From Nannocystis pusilla (GTDB taxonomy: Bacteria > Myxococcota_A > Polyangia > Nannocystales > Nannocystaceae), in NCBI RefSeq assembly GCF_026626665.1, contig NZ_JAPNKE010000002.1:6983168-7047167 (forward strand): a stretch of 64,000 nucleotides of DNA, given 5' to 3'. The notes under the pieces were generated by a model that was given only the letters and a program-made list of their open reading frames with translations, did no database searches and had not been told where the DNA came from. Made by a program: the position numbers and the translations under genes. How positions within the stretch are numbered: position 1 is the stretch's first letter; the number at the start of each line of letters is the position of its first letter. This document shows positions 43,854 through 53,617 of the stretch, piece by piece.

Positions 43854-45872
43854 CTAGGGGAGCTCCAGCCAGTGCTTCACCACCGCCGCCGGCGTGAAGC
43901 CGAACCGCTCGGCGAGCAGCTTGCCGGGGGCGCTGGCGCCGTAGTGGTCGAGGCCGTGCTGGTGGGCCGCGAACCGGTCCCACCCGAACGTGGTGCCCGC
44001 CTCCACCGACAGGCGGCGTGAGATCTCGGGCGGTAGGACGCTGTCCTGATAGGCCTTCGGCTGGGCGAGGAAGGCCTCCCAGCACGGCATCGAGACCACC
44101 CGCACGCGCTTCCCGTGGTCGGCGTGGAGCGTCTTGGCCGCGGCCAGCGCAGTCGCGACCTCGGAGCCGGTCGCCACCAGGATGCCGTCGAGCGGGCCCT
44201 CGGGCTGCCACAGCACGTAGGCGCCTTCGCCGATCTGCTCGCGCGTCTCGGCCATGATCGGCAGGTCCTGGCGCGTCAGCAGGATCGCCGTGGCGCCCTC
44301 GCCGTGCCCGCGCTGCAGCGCCAGCCGCCACGCCGCCGCCGTCTCGCGCGCGTCCGCCGGCCGCACGACGTAGAGGTCGGGGATCAGCCGCAGGCTCATC
44401 AGCTGCTCGATGGGCTGGTGGGTCGGGCCGTCCTCGCCGACCCAGAAGCTGTCGTGGCTGAAGATGTAGACCACCGGCGCCTTCATCAGCGACGACAGCC
44501 GCAGCGCCCCGCGCAGGAAGTCGGAGAACACCAGGAAGGTCGCGCCGTAGGCCCGCACGCCGCCGTGCAGCGCGAGGCCGTTGCAGACGCCGGCCATGCC
44601 GTGCTCGCGCACGCCGAAGTGCATGACGCGCCCGTCGGGGCGGGTCCGGCTCTGCGCCGGCAGCTTGAGCTCGACGCCGTTCGAGCCGGCGAGGTCGGCG
44701 GACCCGCCGATCAGGGTCGGGTGGGCCTTCACCAGCGCCTCGAGGATCTTCTGGCCGGCCTTGCGGGTGGCCACGGCCGAGCCCGGCTCGAAGCTCGGGA
44801 TCGCACTCAAGACCTCCTCGGGGACCACGTCGCTCTGCAGCGCTTCGAACTGCTTGGCGAGCTCGGGGTGGGCCTCGCGATAGGCGGCGAACTTGGCCTC
44901 CCAGGCCTTGCGCTGCTCGCCGAGCCCGCGCCGCTGCTCGGCCAAGGCCGCGCGGACCTCGTCGGGCACGCGGAACGACTGGTCTTCGGGCCAGCCCATC
45001 GCCTTCTTGGTCGCCACGATCTCGGCGTCGCCGAGCGGCGCCCCGTGGGCCCCGTGGGTGCCCGCCTTGTTGGGGCTGCCGGCGGCGATGACGGTGCGGC
45101 AGGCGATCAGGCTCGGCCGCGTGGTCTCGGCGCGGGCGAGGACCAGCGCCGCCTCGACCTGGGCCGCGTCGGCGCCGTCGACCCGCTGCACGTGCCAGCC
45201 GTACGCGGCGAAGCGGCCCGGGACGTCCTCGGTGAACGCGAGGTCGGTCGAGCCGTCGATCGAGATCTTGTTATCGTCATACAGGAACACGAGCTTGCCG
45301 AGACCGAGGTGTCCGGCCAGGCTCGCGGCCTCCGAGGCGATCCCCTCCATCAGGTCGCCGTCGCTGCAGATGCCGTAGGTGAAGTGATCGACGATGTCGT
45401 GCCCCGGCCGGTTGTACGTCGCAGCGAGGAAGCGCTCCGCCAGCGCCATGCCGACGGCCGCCGCGAATCCCGTGCCGAGGGGGCCGGTGGTCACCTCGAC
45501 CCCGACGGTATGTCCGTACTCGGGATGGCCCGGGGTCTTGCTGCCCCACTGACGAAACTGTTTCAGCTCGTCGAGCGGTAGATCATAGCCGGTGAGGTGC
45601 AGCAACGCGTACAGCAGCATCGACCCGTGGCCGGCGCTCAGCACGAAACGATCGCGGTCGGGCCAACGCGGGTGCTCGGGGTCGTGGACGAGGAATCGCG
45701 TCCATAGCACCGAGGCCATCACGGCCGCGCCCATCGGCATCCCCGGGTGGCCCGAGTTCGCCTTCTGCACGGCGTCGATGGCGAGGGTCTTGATCGTGTC
45801 GACGAGGAGGCCCGAGACGCGGGGATCGGGGCTCGAGGTCGCAGGGAACTCGCGAGGCGGCACGGCAGGCAT
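43854..45872 (-). CDS. tkt: Transketolase
   Basis: 672 residues, complete. The ThDP-binding region contains ICSDGDLMEGIASEAASLAG and FLYDDNKISIDGSTDLAF. The N-terminal substrate/cofactor motif is DAVQKANSGHPGMPMGAA. The pyrimidine domain has MHFGVREHGMAGVCNGLALH and HDSFWVGEDGPTHQPIEQLM, and the C-terminal domain is GILVATGSEVATALAAAKTL. It exchanges two-carbon units in the non-oxidative pentose phosphate pathway. The ATG start gives MPAVPPREFPATSSPDPRVS before the first conserved helix. It lies upstream of fusA on the same strand with a 302-bp gap. Confidence 0.97.
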   Translation of the reverse strand: MPAVPPREFPATSSPDPRVSGLLVDTIKTLAIDAVQKANSGHPGMPMGAAVMASVLWTRFLVHDPEHPRWPDRDRFVLSAGHGSMLLYALLHLTGYDLPLDELKQFRQWGSKTPGHPEYGHTVGVEVTTGPLGTGFAAAVGMALAERFLAATYNRPGHDIVDHFTYGICSDGDLMEGIASEAASLAGHLGLGKLVFLYDDNKISIDGSTDLAFTEDVPGRFAAYGWHVQRVDGADAAQVEAALVLARAETTRPSLIACRTVIAAGSPNKAGTHGAHGAPLGDAEIVATKKAMGWPEDQSFRVPDEVRAALAEQRRGLGEQRKAWEAKFAAYREAHPELAKQFEALQSDVVPEEVLSAIPSFEPGSAVATRKAGQKILEALVKAHPTLIGGSADLAGSNGVELKLPAQSRTRPDGRVMHFGVREHGMAGVCNGLALHGGVRAYGATFLVFSDFLRGALRLSSLMKAPVVYIFSHDSFWVGEDGPTHQPIEQLMSLRLIPDLYVVRPADARETAAAWRLALQRGHGEGATAILLTRQDLPIMAETREQIGEGAYVLWQPEGPLDGILVATGSEVATALAAAKTLHADHGKRVRVVSMPCWEAFLAQPKAYQDSVLPPEISRRLSVEAGTTFGWDRFAAHQHGLDHYGASAPGKLLAERFGFTPAAVVKHWLELP

Positions 45873-46123
45873 GGCCGGGTGCCTATCACGATTGTGACGG
45901 CGAGGGCCGACCGGGCCGTGGGGCAGCGACGTGACCGAACGCGGGACAGTCAGACGACGCCGGCGAATCTACCGCATGGTCCGCGAAGTTGGATTCGCGC
46001 GGACGAACGCGGGACCCGCCGGACGACCGATGGCCCGGACGACTTACGGAACAGCAATGGCGGACCCGGCGCAGCCCCGGCGGCCTCGCGGGTGACGAGG
46101 CGAGGGCTGGCGCCGGCCATTCT

Positions 46124-46687
46124 TCAGACGGCAGTGTAACGAGTGCCGCGGGCCTGACCGGTCCACGACACGAGGCCGCGCTCGATGAGGCGGGCGAGGG
46201 CGGTGCGGACCTGCAGCGGGGTGCCGCCGACCACGGCCGACAGGTCCGGCGCGGCCTGCGGCCCCGGGGCGTTCTTGAGGGCGTTCAGCATGCCCTGGTC
46301 GTAGGCGTCACGGCCCGCGGGGGTGCGGGTGTCGACGACCGCCTTGGACCCGCCGCCACGCTTCGCAGCCGGCGCGGGCGCCTCCTTGGCGGGCGCCGCG
46401 GCGCCACGGCCCTTGCGGCCGGCCTTCTCGGGGGCCTTGGCCAGCGCTCGCGGGACCTTGACCGGCTTCCCGGCGGCCGCGCCGCGCGGGCTGGGGGCCG
46501 CTGCGCCGCCACCCTGACCCAGGAGCTCACCGATCGTGATCCCCTTGAGCAGCGAGCCGAGCTCGCCAGTCGCGAGCTTGCCGAGCTCAGCGAGGCTCAT
46601 CTGGGGATTAGAACGGATCTGTTCGATCATCACGTCGCGCTCGGCATTCGCGACGGCATTGCGGAAGGTCGTCTCGAACCTAGACAT
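46124..46687 (-). CDS. Winged-helix DNA-binding protein with Lys/Ala/Pro linker
   Basis: 187 residues. The N-terminus SRFETTFRNAVANAERDVMI and NPQMSLAELGKLATGELGSL is helical. The middle (about 65-115) is Lys/Ala/Pro/Gly-rich with KAGRKGRG, an AT-hook-like or histone-like linker. The C-terminus is a winged helix: RDAYDQGMLNALKNAPGPQA, then TPLQVRTALARLIERGLVSW and TGQARGTRYTAV. The whole resembles Nannocystineae DNA-binding proteins without an assigned role. The leader contains a C-rich tandem repeat region. Confidence 0.65.
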   Translation of the reverse strand: MSRFETTFRNAVANAERDVMIEQIRSNPQMSLAELGKLATGELGSLLKGITIGELLGQGGGAAAPSPRGAAAGKPVKVPRALAKAPEKAGRKGRGAAAPAKEAPAPAAKRGGGSKAVVDTRTPAGRDAYDQGMLNALKNAPGPQAAPDLSAVVGGTPLQVRTALARLIERGLVSWTGQARGTRYTAV

Positions 46688-47475
46688 CGTCTTAGCTTTT
46701 GCATGACCCGAGATCCAAGGTCAATCCATATTCGGCGGGCGCCGCCAAAAATCTTCAGTCCCCGCACTTTCAGTCCCCCCACTTTCCCCGCTTCCCCCTG
46801 TCCCGACCCCCTTTCCCCCTGTCCCCCGCGTCCTCCCGGTCGGATCAGTTCCCCCCACTCCTCAGTTCCCCCCACTCCTCAGTTCCCCCCACTCCTCAGT
46901 TCCCCCCGCGCCCAGTTCCCCCAACCGTTGGGGTCCCCCCAACCGTCGGGGTCCTCCCATCGGGTGCCCGCAACCGATCGGCCCATGCGGAGCTATTGGA
47001 TGTCCCGCGTTTACACGGCCGTTTCGTTTGCCCGCCTCATCGCCTCAAAACCGCGTCTTTGCGCTCCCGCCCGCAGCGGGCGCTTCGCGGCCGTGGGAGC
47101 GCTTTGGGGCGCTCGTCCGCCCGGCCTGCGAAATCGGTAGCGGCCGTCCGCCCGCGACACTGTTCATATCGGCGGAACTGCCGACTTCCGACTCGTCGGC
47201 ATCGGGCGGCGACCTGCGCGGCAACCCGCGCGCCCCCTGTGCAGTATCCCGCGAACGCGCGTCAGTCCGATGTTAGGTGCGCCGGTACTCCGTTTCAGCG
47301 GACGCTCGTCCGCCGGGCCGCAGCGTATGCGCGGGCGCGCGCAGACATTCTCTTGATGCCGACACGCTGCTGACTACCTTAAGCGCCGTAGAAAAGCGAA
47401 GGGGGACGGTCGCGGCCGCCCCCTCTTACAGTCGGGACATCGGCGCACCAGGCGAGCCCGGCGCGCCCGCCCGGG
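46688..47475. other. 788-bp gap with C-rich tandem repeats
   Basis: The left part (about 46735-46960) is strongly pyrimidine-rich on the plus strand and contains the 17-bp repeats listed separately, then two similar blocks (CAACCGTTGGGGTCCC and CAACCGTCGGGGTCC). The rest is mixed and I see no supported gene. Confidence 0.6.
46846..46925. repeat. 17-bp tandem repeat, C-rich (3 exact units and diverged copies)
   Basis: Units begin at 46846, 46863 and 46880 with sequence CAGTTCCCCCCACTCCT. A diverged fourth begins at 46897 and a further CAGTTCCCCC at 46913. The runs of six C on one strand are unusual in this window. The repeats lie in the leader of the winged-helix gene. Confidence 0.8.
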
Positions 47476-48815
47476 TCAGTAGCGGTAGTGCTCGGGCTTG
47501 AACGGACCCTCCTGCGACACGCCGAGGTATTCGGCCTGCTTGTCGCTGAGGCGGGTGAGCTTGGCGCCGAGCTTTCCGAGGTGCAGGCGGGCGACCTCCT
47601 CATCGAGGCGCTTCGGCAGCACGTACACCTTGCCCCGCGCATAACGGCTGCGCTCGGTGTAGAGCGACAGCGGGCGAGGACCTGATTCGTGAAGCTATTG
47701 CTCATCACGAAGCTGGGGTGGCCGGTGGCGCAGCCGAGGTTCACCAGGCGGCCGCGGGCCAGCAGGATGATCGCGTGGCCGTCGGGGAACACGAAGCGGT
47801 CGACCTGCGGCTTGATGTTGATCTCGCGGACGCCCTTGTCGGCGACGAGGCCGGCGACGTCGATCTCGCTGTCGAAGTGGCCGATGTTGCAGACGATCGC
47901 CTCGTCCTTCATCTTCCGCATGTGCTCGAGCGTGATGACATCGCAGCACCCGGTGGCAGTGACGAAGATGTCGGCCATGCTGGCCGCCTCGTCCATCGTC
48001 GTCACCTGGAAGCCCTCCATCGCCGCCTGCAGCGCGCAGATCGGGTCGACCTCGGTGACGAGGACCCGGGCCCCGAAGCCGCGCATCGACTGGGCGCAGC
48101 CCTTGCCGACGTCGCCGTAACCGGCCACGACCACGACCTTGCCCGCGACCATGATGTCGGTCGCGCGCTTGATGCCGTCGGCCAGGCTCTCGCGGCAGCC
48201 GTACAGGTTGTCGAACTTGCTCTTGGTCACCGAGTCATTGACGTTGATCGCCGCGATCTTCAGCTCGCCGCGCTCGGCCATCTGATACAGGCGGTGGACC
48301 CCGGTGGTGGTCTCCTCGCTGACGCCGAGGCAGTGCTCGAGCGAGCCGAGGTGCTCCGGACGGTGCAGCACCAGCGTCAGGTCGCCGCCGTCGTCGAGCA
48401 GGATGTTCGGCGGGCTGCCGTCGGGCCAGCGGATCGTCTGCTCGACGCACCACCAGTACTCCTCCTCGGTCTCGCCCTTCCACGCGAACACCGGCACGCC
48501 GGTGGCCGCGATCGCGGCCGCCGCGTGGTCCTGCGTCGAGAAGATATTGCACGACGACCACCGCACCTCGGCCCCGAGGTGCGTCAGCGTCTCGATCAAC
48601 ACCGCCGTCTGAATCGTCATGTGGAGGCAGCCGGCGATCTTGGCCCCCTTCAGCGGCTTCTCCGCCCCGTACTTGGCGCGCAGCGCCATCAGCCCGGGCA
48701 TCTCCTTCTCGGCCAGGGCGATCTCCTTGCGGCCCCAATCGGCCAGGCCCATGTCGGCGACCTTGTAGTCGGGCGTGGTGGGCGGCTTTTGCTTCGACAC
48801 AGTGCTTGCAGTCAT
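47476..48815 (-). CDS. ahcY: Adenosylhomocysteinase (one frameshift)
   Basis: About 446 residues. Substrate motifs are KIAGCLHMTIQTAVLIETL, VRWSSCNIFSTQDHAAAAIA and YWWCVEQTIRWPDG. The NAD loop is VVVAGYGDVGKGCAQSMRGF. Near 47670-47674 one base is missing: TNQVLAR is followed in the next frame by LSLYTERSRYARGKVYVLPK, then RLDEEVARLHLGKLGAKLTR and the classic tail QEGPFKPEHYRY. Since the enzyme is normally essential, a sequence error is more likely than a null gene. It splits S-adenosylhomocysteine into adenosine and homocysteine. It follows mtnB and mtnD on the same strand. Confidence 0.93.
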
Positions 48816-48858
48816 CGTCTACCTTGATCCTCTCGCGAACAATGCGAATCCAGCGTCA

Positions 48859-49329
48859 TCAAGCGCGGTACTCCGGCACCCAGCCCGCGGCGTCCTTGAA
48901 CAGACGCACGCAGCGGATCTGCCGCCGCTCGGTCAAAAAGAAGCGGTGATACAGGTCGGCCGGGACGACGATCAGGTCGCCTCGCTCGACCTGGACCCGG
49001 ATCCACCGCTCGTCCGCGCCGCGGATGTCGAAGATGCCCTCGCCATCGAGCACGAAGCGGACCTCGTCGTCGCGGTGCAGGTGCTCGTCCTTGAACTTGG
49101 CCAGCAGCCCGTCGAGGTTCGGCGTGTCCGGCCGCAGCTCGATCACGTCCTGCGCGACGTAGCCGCGGGCCGCCTTCAGGCGGTCCAGCGCGCCCTGGAA
49201 ATCGTCGTCGGGCAGGCGCTCGTAGAGCACCCCCACCGCCGCGAGGTCGGCCAGCGTCGGCCCCTCGCCGCGCAGTGAGCCCACGGCCGAAGGGCCATGG
49301 GGCGAATCCTCGAGCCAAGCGAGCTGCAT
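48859..49329 (-). CDS. mtnD: Acireductone dioxygenase (ARD)
   Basis: 156 residues with GGAGGAG upstream of ATG. The cupin metal site is EHLHRDDEVRFVLDGEGIFD (HxHxxxE-type), with the late His in PADLYHRFFLTE. VELRPDTPNLDGLLAKFKDE-type sequence IELRPDTPNLDGLLAKFKDE is as in the family. It oxidises acireductone in the methionine salvage pathway; the metal (Fe or Ni) decides the products. It lies 13 bp from mtnB and 43 bp from ahcY, which suggests a methionine/SAM recycling operon. Confidence 0.92.
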   Translation of the reverse strand: MQLAWLEDSPHGPSAVGSLRGEGPTLADLAAVGVLYERLPDDDFQGALDRLKAARGYVAQDVIELRPDTPNLDGLLAKFKDEHLHRDDEVRFVLDGEGIFDIRGADERWIRVQVERGDLIVVPADLYHRFFLTERRQIRCVRLFKDAAGWVPEYRA

Positions 49330-49342
49330 GGTCTCCTCCGCG

Positions 49343-50023
49343 TCACGCCCCGCCGACCGGCAGGCCGAGCCGATGCGACTCGACCACCGCGCGGAACAAA
49401 TAGTCGTAGCTCTCGGCCTGCGTCTTGGCCTGCACCCAGTCGCGGCCCCACACGTACACCCCGTGCCCCGCCACCAGCACCGCGTCGACGTCGGGGTAGG
49501 CCTGCATCGCCTCGCCCATGCTCGCCGTCAGCTGCGACTCGCGCGGGGTGTTGGCGATGATCGGCACCCGCAGGGTGTCGAAGCAGCCCATGCCGCGCAG
49601 GCCCTTCTGCATCTCCAGGCCCTGGCACACGAACTCGCCCGGCCCGCCCTGCGGCGCGAACAGCCGCGCCGCCAGCACCGCCCACACCGAGTGCGAGTGC
49701 ATCACCGCGCCGGCGTCCCGCAGGCGATAGGCGTTGAAGAACAGCGGCCGACACTCGCTGACCTTGAGCCCCGTGGCCGGCCCGCGCACGACCTCGCAGT
49801 CGTGCTCGCCGGTGGCCTGGTCGGAGAGCAGGAAGATGTCCTCCGGCCGCAGGCGCTCCTTCTGCACCCCCGAAGGCGCCATATAAATGCCCTCGGGCCC
49901 GCGGATCGAGATGCCGCCGCCGGTCCCGCTGACCCAACCGAGCTGATAAAACAAGCGGCAGAGCTCGCAGATGAGCTCGGGAATCGGCTGGGATGGCGCG
50001 TTGTCGCGGGGCGCTGCGGACAT
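49343..50023 (-). CDS. mtnB: Methylthioribulose-1-phosphate dehydratase
   Basis: 226 residues. Class II aldolase fold: LFYQLGWVSGTGGGISIRGP, IYMAPSGVQKERLRPEDIFL, MHSHSVWAVLAARLF (the HSHS zinc pair) and VLVAGHGVYVWGRDWVQAKT (third His). It converts 5-methylthioribulose-1-phosphate to 2,3-diketo-5-methylthiopentyl-1-phosphate. The product route continues to the neighbour mtnD. No mtnA, mtnC or mtnK lies nearby. Confidence 0.93.
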   Translation of the reverse strand: MSAAPRDNAPSQPIPELICELCRLFYQLGWVSGTGGGISIRGPEGIYMAPSGVQKERLRPEDIFLLSDQATGEHDCEVVRGPATGLKVSECRPLFFNAYRLRDAGAVMHSHSVWAVLAARLFAPQGGPGEFVCQGLEMQKGLRGMGCFDTLRVPIIANTPRESQLTASMGEAMQAYPDVDAVLVAGHGVYVWGRDWVQAKTQAESYDYLFRAVVESHRLGLPVGGA

Positions 50024-50898
50024 CGAGGCGCGCGGAGTCTACCCCGCGTCCCCAGGCCCGTCACAGCCGGCCGAGTGTGGATCCTCGCTTCCCGCGCCGT
50101 CCGCCGCGAACCCCTCGCGCCGCCCGCCGCGCGGCCCATCACGCCCCGCCCGCCGCCGCAGCCCATTGCCCGGCCGCGCCGAATGTCACGCCCGCGCGAC
50201 CCGGACGTCCGACCGGCCGCCCGCGCTCGCGCCCGGCCGCCCATTCGTCGCCACTGGCAGATCGATCACCGCGCGGTCGTACGAGCTGTCTCTCGGGACA
50301 TCTTATCGCAGCGCCGCGGCCATCTTCGCAGCGCCGCCGCCGTCGCCGGATCGGCGCGGACAGGCGTGAGTTCGGCCGCCGCGGTCGGCGCGCGGTCGCC
50401 CGGCCGCCGCGGAGGCCCGGCCGCCCGCGGTCTGCGGCGCCTCCGATCGCCACCGCTTCTTCGCCCGCCCGGTGTCGCTGTCGCGAAGTGGCGCCCCGGC
50501 AGCCGTGAATGTGATGTGCGTTGCAGACAGATCACCGCGAGGGCCGATCTCGCAGGTCAATTGCAGCAGCCGTCCTGCGAGGATGTCCGGGTCCACGATG
50601 CTGCCGGCACCCCGGTCGCAGCAAACGTCGCTCGCGGATCGCCGCCCGACTCACGAGTCCCCGCAGTCCGAACGCCGCTCCCGGGAGCTCCGACCCACAC
50701 CCCCGTGAGCGGAGTCCGGAATCCTCGCTCGGCGACCCATCGATGACCGGACGACGGGCCGTCGGTCATCGCCGCGCCGCGGCCGACAGTCCGAAACCAG
50801 CGAAGCACAGGCGACCTCGCACGCGGTGATGACATCGAAGTGGAGGACGACGCACGGGTCGCCAGCATCGACCCGCATCCTGCATCACCCGCGGGCCG
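50024..50898. other. 875-bp gap without a supported gene
   Basis: One palindrome half, CTGTCTCTCGGGACAT, lies at about 50286-50301. On the minus strand around 50460-50600 a stretch reading ILAGRLLQLTCEIGPRGDLS with ATHITFTAAG looks protein-like but has no start, no signal and frame breaks. It may be a gene remnant. Confidence 0.5.
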
Positions 50899-52089
50899 TC
50901 AAGCGTTCGCGCGCGTCACCCGCCGCAGCAGCAGCAGCAGCGGCGAGAGCAGCAGCAGCGCCGCCGCGCCGCCCGGCCCTTCGCTGCGACAGCCGCAACC
51001 CGCGGGCTCGGGGCCGGTCCCGGGCGAGGTCGTGGCCTCGTCGCCGGTGCCCGAGCTGCTGGTGCTCGCGTCGCTGCCGGTGCTCGCGTCGGTCGTCGGC
51101 GCGCCCCCGCTCGAGCTGTCGCTGTCCCCGCAGGTCTCGTCGCCCTGCAGGAACGATCCGCTGTCGCTGCAACCACCGGTCGACGTGTCGGAAGGCGCGA
51201 GCACCGACAACAACGACACCGGGTACGTCGAATAGGTGCGCTGCATCGGGTCGGTGATGTCCACGCGCAGCGCCACGAAGTCGGGCGCGATCTCCGGCGG
51301 CGGCGAAAATGCCAGCGAGATCGTCTCGCCTTCGAGCGGCTCGCTGGCGAACTGCTGCCACTCGAGCGTGTCTGCCAGCGCCCAGTAGCCGGTGAGCGTC
51401 GAGCCGGGCATCGCCCGCGCGCAGCCCTCGAGCACGTACGATTCGCCGGCGAACACGAACGCGCCCTCCGGGTTGGTCAGCGCCGCCGCGGGCGGGGCCG
51501 AGGCCGGGTCGGCGTCGTCGACCACGTGCACCACCCCGGGTCGCCGCGACCAGCGGTTGAGCTCCGGCTCCCACGTATAGCCGTCGATGCGCCAGGCGCC
51601 CGCGGGCAGCCCCGTCGTGTCCCACACCACCGGCTTCATCGCCTCGGCCTCGGTGATCGGCCGCCGCTCGGCGTCGGCGGTGATCCGCACGAAGCAATCC
51701 GCGTAGAGCGGGTGGGTCTCGAGGACGTCGTCGTCCTCGATCAGCTCGGCGTCGATCATCTTCTGGGCCGCCCAATCGAGCCAGACATTGGCGTCGGTCC
51801 ACGACAGCCACACCGGCGGCGGCGTCTGCGGGCTGTCGTCGCGGCAGAACGCGACGAATTGGTGGCGCCGGCTGGTCGGCAATTCGTCGGGGGTCAGCTC
51901 GGTGTCTTCGTAGGGGATCGCGTACTCGAATTGCAGCGTGCTGGACTGGCTGCGATCGATCACGGTCATGCACGCCACGCCGTCGGGCCAGACCACCGGC
52001 GTGCGCGGGTGACCGCCGTTGCCCGCGTGCGCGAGTGTCGGGAGGCCGAGGCCGGCGAACACGAGCGCGACACGGACGAGACCTCGCAC
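50899..52089 (-). CDS. Secreted MYXO-CTERM-like protein, paralogue B
   Basis: 396 residues from GTG at 52089 (VRGLVRVALVFAGLGLPTLA, signal peptide, HAGNGGHPRTPVVWPDGVAC). The body shares ACMTVIDRSQ, SRRHQFVAFCR, PVWLSW, RRPIT and DITDPMQRTYS with paralogue A upstream. Five or more Cys are conserved. The end is a Ser/Thr/Gly linker, CGCRSEGPG, a Leu-rich helix LLLLSPLLLLLRR, and a short basic tail, a MYXO-CTERM type signal. It is probably a surface-anchored disulfide-rich protein. No known enzyme family was recognised. In the given sequence it is read as one continuous frame with paralogue A. Confidence 0.7.
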   Translation of the reverse strand: MRGLVRVALVFAGLGLPTLAHAGNGGHPRTPVVWPDGVACMTVIDRSQSSTLQFEYAIPYEDTELTPDELPTSRRHQFVAFCRDDSPQTPPPVWLSWTDANVWLDWAAQKMIDAELIEDDDVLETHPLYADCFVRITADAERRPITEAEAMKPVVWDTTGLPAGAWRIDGYTWEPELNRWSRRPGVVHVVDDADPASAPPAAALTNPEGAFVFAGESYVLEGCARAMPGSTLTGYWALADTLEWQQFASEPLEGETISLAFSPPPEIAPDFVALRVDITDPMQRTYSTYPVSLLSVLAPSDTSTGGCSDSGSFLQGDETCGDSDSSSGGAPTTDASTGSDASTSSSGTGDEATTSPGTGPEPAGCGCRSEGPGGAAALLLLSPLLLLLRRVTRANA

Positions 52090-52141
52090 GCCGGGAGTGT
52101 ACTCCGACCTCGCCCGCGGCGCCCCGCGCGGCCAGGCCCGC

Positions 52142-53406
52142 TCACCCGCGCGCGGGTGCGAAACCCCGCGTCGGCGCCGACGCAGCCCCAGCAGCACCAG
52201 CCCCGTCCACGCCCACGAGCCCGCCAGCCCGCCGCTGTGGCAGCCGCACGAGTCGCGCGTCGGCAGCTCCTCCGAGGTCGTCGACGCCGACTCGCCGGTG
52301 CCGTCGCTCGCGGTCTCGCCGCCCGTCGACGTCGCGTCCGGCCCCGTCGTGCTCGTCGGCGCCGCGCCGGTGGTGGTGCCCACGCCGGTGACGTCGCCGC
52401 CGCTGCTGGCCTCGCCGCAGCTCTCGTTGCCGATGAAGGCGTTGGTGTCGCTGCAGTCGTCGCCGGTGGTCGTCGTCTCGCCGCTGCCCGGGAGCACGAC
52501 CACCAGCGCCTGCGGATAGGCCGAGAACGTCCGCTGCATCGGGTCGGTCACGTCGACGCGCAGCGCCACGGTCTCGACCAACGCCTCCGGCGGCGGCTTG
52601 AACGGCAGCTCGAGCGTCTCGCCGTCGATCGGCACGCCCTCGGCGAACGGCTTCCAGTCGAGCGTGTCGGCCCCGGTCACCGCCCAGTACCCGCTCATCG
52701 TCGAGCCCGGCATCGCCCGCACGCAGCCCTGCAGCACCAGCGTGTCCTCGCCGAACAGGAAGTCCTCGGTGTTCGTCAGCGCGGCCGCCGGCGCGACCGC
52801 CGACAGGTCGGGCCCGTCGACCACGTGGATCACGCCGGGCCGCTTGCTCCAAATGTTGAACGCCGGCTCCCAGGTGTAGCCCTGCAGGACGTAGGGCCCG
52901 GCCGCCAGCGCGGTGGTGTCCCAGTCGAAGCCCTTGGCCGCCTCTTCGAAGGTGATCGGCCGCCGCTCGTCGTCGCCGGTGACGCGGAAGAAGCAATCCT
53001 TGTAGACGGAATGCGTCTCGAGCACGTCCTGGTCGGTCGCGTCCGCCTTGTCGGAGATCCCCGCGGCGTCGGCGATGTCGACGTCCTTCCACGACAGCCA
53101 CACCGGCAGCGGCTCCTGCGGCGTGTGATTGCGGCAGAACGCGACGAATTGGTGGCGCCGGCTGTCGGCCACCTCGTCGGCGGTGACCATCGTGTCTTCC
53201 AGCGGGATCTCGTAGTCGAAGTGGACGATCGGCCCCTGGCTGCGATCGATCACCGTCATGCACGCGGTGCCGTCCGGCCACTTCACCGGGGTGCGCTCGT
53301 GGATCCCGTTGCCCGCCCGGGCGAGCGCCGGCGTGAGCAGCGCCGCCACCACCACGGGCGACAGGAGCGACGGCAGGCCGGGGGTGCAAAGACGGACCGG
53401 GCGCAT
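52142..53406 (-). CDS. Secreted MYXO-CTERM-like protein, paralogue A (frameshift hides its stop)
   Basis: From ATG at 53406 (MRPVRLCTPGLPSLLSPVVV, signal; then GNGIHERTPVKWPDGTACMT). The body matches paralogue B along its length. The end is ESCG, a Thr/Ser/Gly linker, DSCGCHSGGLAGSWAWTGLV, LLGLRRRRR. After this Arg cluster the frame runs on into paralogue B. A single extra base in the run of four G/C at 52164-52167 would explain it: in the adjacent frame the next codons are GFAPARG and a TGA at 52142. About 421 residues if repaired. Role unknown; likely anchored at the surface. Confidence 0.65.
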
Positions 53407-53416
53407 CACCGACAAT

Positions 53417-53617
53417 CTACTCCTGCGCCGGGCCCGCCGGAACCTCGCCGGCCACGAAACGGCTGCAGCGCAGCACCGGCAGGCGCGGATACTTCGGCCA
53501 GCTCGGATCGCGGTCGTGCTCGGCGCAGCGCCAGAAGATCGACCCCTTGGCCGAATCGATGCGCCGCCCCGACACGCAGCGCGCGCACAGCCCCGGCGGC
53601 GGTGAGACGACGGTCAC
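53417..53617 (-). CDS. Small Cys-rich protein of unknown function
   Basis: 66 residues from GTG, overlapping the upstream stop as GTGA. LCARCVSGRRIDSAKGSIFW has a CxxC pair, and RCAEHDRDPSWPKYPRLPVL with RCSRFV adds two more Cys. The pattern 'CxxC..S.KGS.FW.C..H..DP.FPKYP.LPV..C' is one I have seen in small conserved bacterial proteins of unknown role. A structural zinc site is likely. It is coupled to the membrane-protein gene upstream. Confidence 0.6.
   Translation of the reverse strand: MTVVSPPPGLCARCVSGRRIDSAKGSIFWRCAEHDRDPSWPKYPRLPVLRCSRFVAGEVPAGPAQE

Noticed and set aside
45989..47140. Plus-strand frame across the C-rich repeat region
   Set aside because: It runs antisense through the winged-helix gene and then gives Pro/Ser-rich repeats only because of the C-runs. 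No start context or domain.
46699..47373. Pro-rich 224-codon frame in the tandem repeat tract
   Set aside because: The peptide (PPLLSSPHSSVPPTPQFPP-like) is a direct translation of the C-rich repeat and ends in unrelated Arg-rich sequence.
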